Shown here one piece after another: positions 48,420 through 50,515 of a stretch of DNA of 50,515 nt (the stretch's first letter is position 1; each line of letters begins with the position of its first letter). Origin of the DNA: Hydrogenophilales bacterium 16-64-40 (lineage in GTDB: Bacteria > Pseudomonadota > Gammaproteobacteria > Burkholderiales > Thiobacillaceae); NCBI GenBank assembly GCA_002256995.1, contig NCGX01000026.1, positions 1 through 50,515 on the forward strand. Direction: 5' to 3'. The notes beneath the pieces are model-generated. The model was given only the letters and a program-made list of their open reading frames with translations, made no database searches and was not told where the DNA came from. A program made the translations under genes and the position numbers.

Positions 48420-48423
48420 CGCC

Positions 48424-50268
48424 ATGGGCCTGTTCTCCTCCCGGAAAACCCACGTCGTCGACACCGACATCCTCGTCATCGGCGGCGGCTTCGGCGGCTG
48501 CGGCGCCGCCTACGAATCCCGCTACTGGGGCCGCAAACTCAAGGTCACCCTGGTCGAGAAGGCCAACATCGAGCGCAGCGGCGCCGTGGCCCACGGCCTG
48601 TCGGCGATCAACTGCTACATGGGCATGCGCTGGGACGAAAACCAGCCGGAGGATTTCGTGCGCTACGCGCGCGGCGACCTGATGGGGCTGGTGCGCGAGG
48701 ACCTGATCTACGACATCGCCCGCCACGTCGACGGCACCGTCCACCTGTTCGAGGAATGGGGCCTGCCGATCATGAAGAACCCGGAGACCGGCCGCTACCT
48801 GCGGGAAGGCAAATGGCAGGTGATGATCCACGGCGAGAGCTACAAGCCGATCATCGCCGAGGCCGCTCAGAAATCGGCCAGCGAAGTGCACAACCGCATC
48901 ATGGTGACGCATCTCTTGATGGATGCGACGCATCCCAACCGCGTCGCCGGCGCCGTCGGCTTCAACGTCCGCGACGGCTGCTTCTACGTTTTCCGGGCGA
49001 AGGCGGTCATCGTCGCCGCCGGCGGCGCCTCGCACATCTTCAAGCCCCGCTCGGTCGGCGAAGGCATGGGTCGCACCTGGTATGCGCCGTGGAGCAGCGC
49101 GTCGGCCTACGGCCTGGTGCTGCGTGCGGGCGCGCAGATGATCCAGATGGAGAACCGCATCGTGCTCGCCCGCTTCAAGGACGGCTACGGCCCGGTCGGC
49201 GCCTGGTTCCTGCTGCTCAAGGCCCTGGCCACCAACGCCTACGGCGAGCGTTTCGAAGCCTCGATGCTGGATGACATGAAATCCCTCGTCGGCAAGTATG
49301 CAGAGACCACGCCCTTGCCGACCTGCCTGCGCAATCACGCCGTGCTGCAGGAACTCAAGGCGGGCAGGGGCCCCATCTACATGCAAACCCAGAATGCGAT
49401 CGATACCCGGGAAAAGGAGGAAATCGGCTGGGAGGACTTTCTCGACATGACCGTCGGCCAGGCCGTCGTCTGGGCCTCGCAGAACATCGACCCCAAGGAG
49501 AAGCCGTCCGAGCTGATCACCTCCGAACCCTACGTCATGGGGTCCCACGCCACCTGTTCCGGCGCCTGGGCCAGCGGGCCGGCGGACTGCGCGCCGGCCG
49601 ACTACCAGTGGGGCCACAACCGGATGACCACGGTCGAAGGCCTGTTCGGCGCCGGCGACACCATCGGCGGCTCCGCCCACAAGTTCTCGTCCGGATCGTT
49701 CACCGAAGGCCGCATCGCCGGCAAGGCGGCGGTGCGCTATGTCATGGCCCTGGTCGGCAACGCGCCGCAGGTGGACGACACGCAGATCAGAATGCTGCAG
49801 GAAGAAATCTTCAAGCCGCTGGCAAACCATGCAATCGGCAAGCACGAGATCGTCGCCGGCAGCGTGGCGCCGAGCTACATCTCGCCGTTGCACGGCCTGC
49901 AGCGGCTGGAGAAAATCATGGACGAATATGTCGGCGGCATCAGCACGCAGTACATGACCAGCGAACCGATGCTCAAGCGCGGCCTCGAACTGCTGACCAT
50001 GCTGAGGGAGGACCTCGACCATATCGGCGCCGAGGGCCTGCACCAGCTGCAGCGAACCTGGGAACTCAAGCACCGGGTCTGGACCTCGGAGGCGGTGCTG
50101 AGGCACACGCTGTACCGGCAGGAAACGCGATGGCCGGGCTACTACTATCGAGGGGATTTTCCGAAGCTGGACGATGCCGAGTGGCACGCTTTCACCGCGT
50201 CCCGCTACGACACGAAGACCGGCGAATGGCAGATGAGCAAGCTGCCGGTGCATCACATTATTTCGTGA
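48424..50268 (+). CDS. aprA: APS reductase alpha subunit, FAD protein
   Basis: AprA interconverts adenylylsulfate with AMP and sulfite; in sulfur oxidisers it runs toward APS formation. The 614-residue product has the FAD-binding region ILVIGGGFGGCGAAYESRYW, VEKANIERSGAVAHGLSAINCY, and the substrate-site segment with NHAVLQELKAGRGPIYM. The succinate dehydrogenase-like C-terminal domain is complete. The gene is 4 bases behind aprB and ends 65 bases before an IS element. It directly indicates sulfite oxidation via APS; sat (ATP sulfurylase) is not in the window. Confidence 0.96.
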   Translation: MGLFSSRKTHVVDTDILVIGGGFGGCGAAYESRYWGRKLKVTLVEKANIERSGAVAHGLSAINCYMGMRWDENQPEDFVRYARGDLMGLVREDLIYDIARHVDGTVHLFEEWGLPIMKNPETGRYLREGKWQVMIHGESYKPIIAEAAQKSASEVHNRIMVTHLLMDATHPNRVAGAVGFNVRDGCFYVFRAKAVIVAAGGASHIFKPRSVGEGMGRTWYAPWSSASAYGLVLRAGAQMIQMENRIVLARFKDGYGPVGAWFLLLKALATNAYGERFEASMLDDMKSLVGKYAETTPLPTCLRNHAVLQELKAGRGPIYMQTQNAIDTREKEEIGWEDFLDMTVGQAVVWASQNIDPKEKPSELITSEPYVMGSHATCSGAWASGPADCAPADYQWGHNRMTTVEGLFGAGDTIGGSAHKFSSGSFTEGRIAGKAAVRYVMALVGNAPQVDDTQIRMLQEEIFKPLANHAIGKHEIVAGSVAPSYISPLHGLQRLEKIMDEYVGGISTQYMTSEPMLKRGLELLTMLREDLDHIGAEGLHQLQRTWELKHRVWTSEAVLRHTLYRQETRWPGYYYRGDFPKLDDAEWHAFTASRYDTKTGEWQMSKLPVHHIIS

Positions 50269-50333
50269 GTAGAAGGTTGTGCTATGCGCACTATCGGCCA
50301 GATGCTGCCGGTCAGGGTAAAAAATCAAATAAG

Positions 50334-50515
50334 TGGACTACCCCTAGAACAGTAGACAAACCGGAGCCTCACGCCGACGCCCGTTCAAAGGCCTCGGGAC
50401 TGACGCCGCCCAGATAGCTGTGACGGCGATTCCGATTGTAAAAGACCTCGATGTAGTCAAAGACATCCGCCCGTGCCAGATCGCGAGTCTTGTAGATGCG
50501 TTTCTGGATACGCTC
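50334..50515 (-). mobile_element. End of an IS3-family insertion sequence (cut by the window)
   Basis: The stretch begins with TGGACTACCCC at 50334, which fits an IS3-family terminus starting with TG, and contains the 3' end of a transposase gene on the minus strand. The other end and any target duplication lie outside the window. It lies 65 bases downstream of aprA. Confidence 0.75.
50369..50515 (-). CDS. IS3-family transposase, C-terminal fragment (runs off the right edge)
   Basis: Only the last 48 residues are present. The segment [20 protein letters not shown] is characteristic of the end of the integrase (rve) domain of IS3-family OrfB. The catalytic DDE residues lie in the missing part. 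The stop codon is at 50369-50371, 35 bases inside the presumed IS end. Confidence 0.88.
   Translation of the reverse strand, partial: ERIQKRIYKTRDLARADVFDYIEVFYNRNRRHSYLGGVSPEAFERASA

Overview
This 50.5 kb GC-rich window looks like the chromosome of a sulfur-oxidising, chemolithoautotrophic betaproteobacterium, probably Thiobacillus or a close relative. The main evidence is a SoxY thiosulfate carrier running off the left edge and an aprM-aprB-aprA dissimilatory APS reductase operon near the right edge. The central-metabolism and flagellar proteins read as betaproteobacterial. The genus is an inference, because no rRNA or tRNA gene is visible.

Layout. 1-3.1 kb: soxY (partial), a bile-acid/ACR3-type transporter, dodecin, a small membrane protein and a tandem PRC-barrel protein. 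3.2-14.1 kb: a trehalose/maltodextrin operon of treS-maltokinase fusion, treZ, a malQ-treY fusion and a membrane-anchored sensor-like protein. 14.1-22.6 kb: glycogen and carbon overflow genes (glgX divergent from glgC, then ackA and phosphoketolase xfp), followed by an RNA-end pair (rtcA plus an MJ1316/DUF504 protein). 22.7-28.0 kb: flhB (C-terminally truncated), flhA, flhF, a FlhG-like protein without a P-loop, and fliA. 28.1-39.3 kb: malic enzyme and a TCA block, sdhCDA, a 476-bp inverted-repeat element, then sdhB-sdhE-gltA-sucA-sucB and an orphan MlaF-like ATPase. 39.4-47 kb: a response-regulator/TPR protein with a minimal histidine kinase, a minus-strand set (hypothetical, methyltransferase, alpha/beta hydrolase, macrodomain, 57-aa basic protein) and a PAS hybrid kinase. 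47.1-50.5 kb: aprMBA, then the end of an IS3-family element cut by the window.

How it works together. Maltodextrin enters trehalose through TreY/TreZ, and TreS interconverts trehalose and maltose. GlgC makes ADP-glucose for storage and GlgX trims it. Xfp and AckA turn pentose or hexose phosphates into acetate and ATP. Sdh, citrate synthase and OGDH E1/E2 form most of a TCA cycle, but no E3 gene is present. Sox and Apr provide electrons and energy from reduced sulfur.

Most notable: the structured 476-bp element with 77-bp terminal inverted repeats between sdhA and sdhB; a maltokinase domain with both catalytic Asp positions changed to Asn; FlhB lacking the NPTH autocleavage domain next to a P-loop-less FlhG-like protein; SucB lacking the E3-binding domain; and an MlaF-like ATPase with Tyr at the H-loop.
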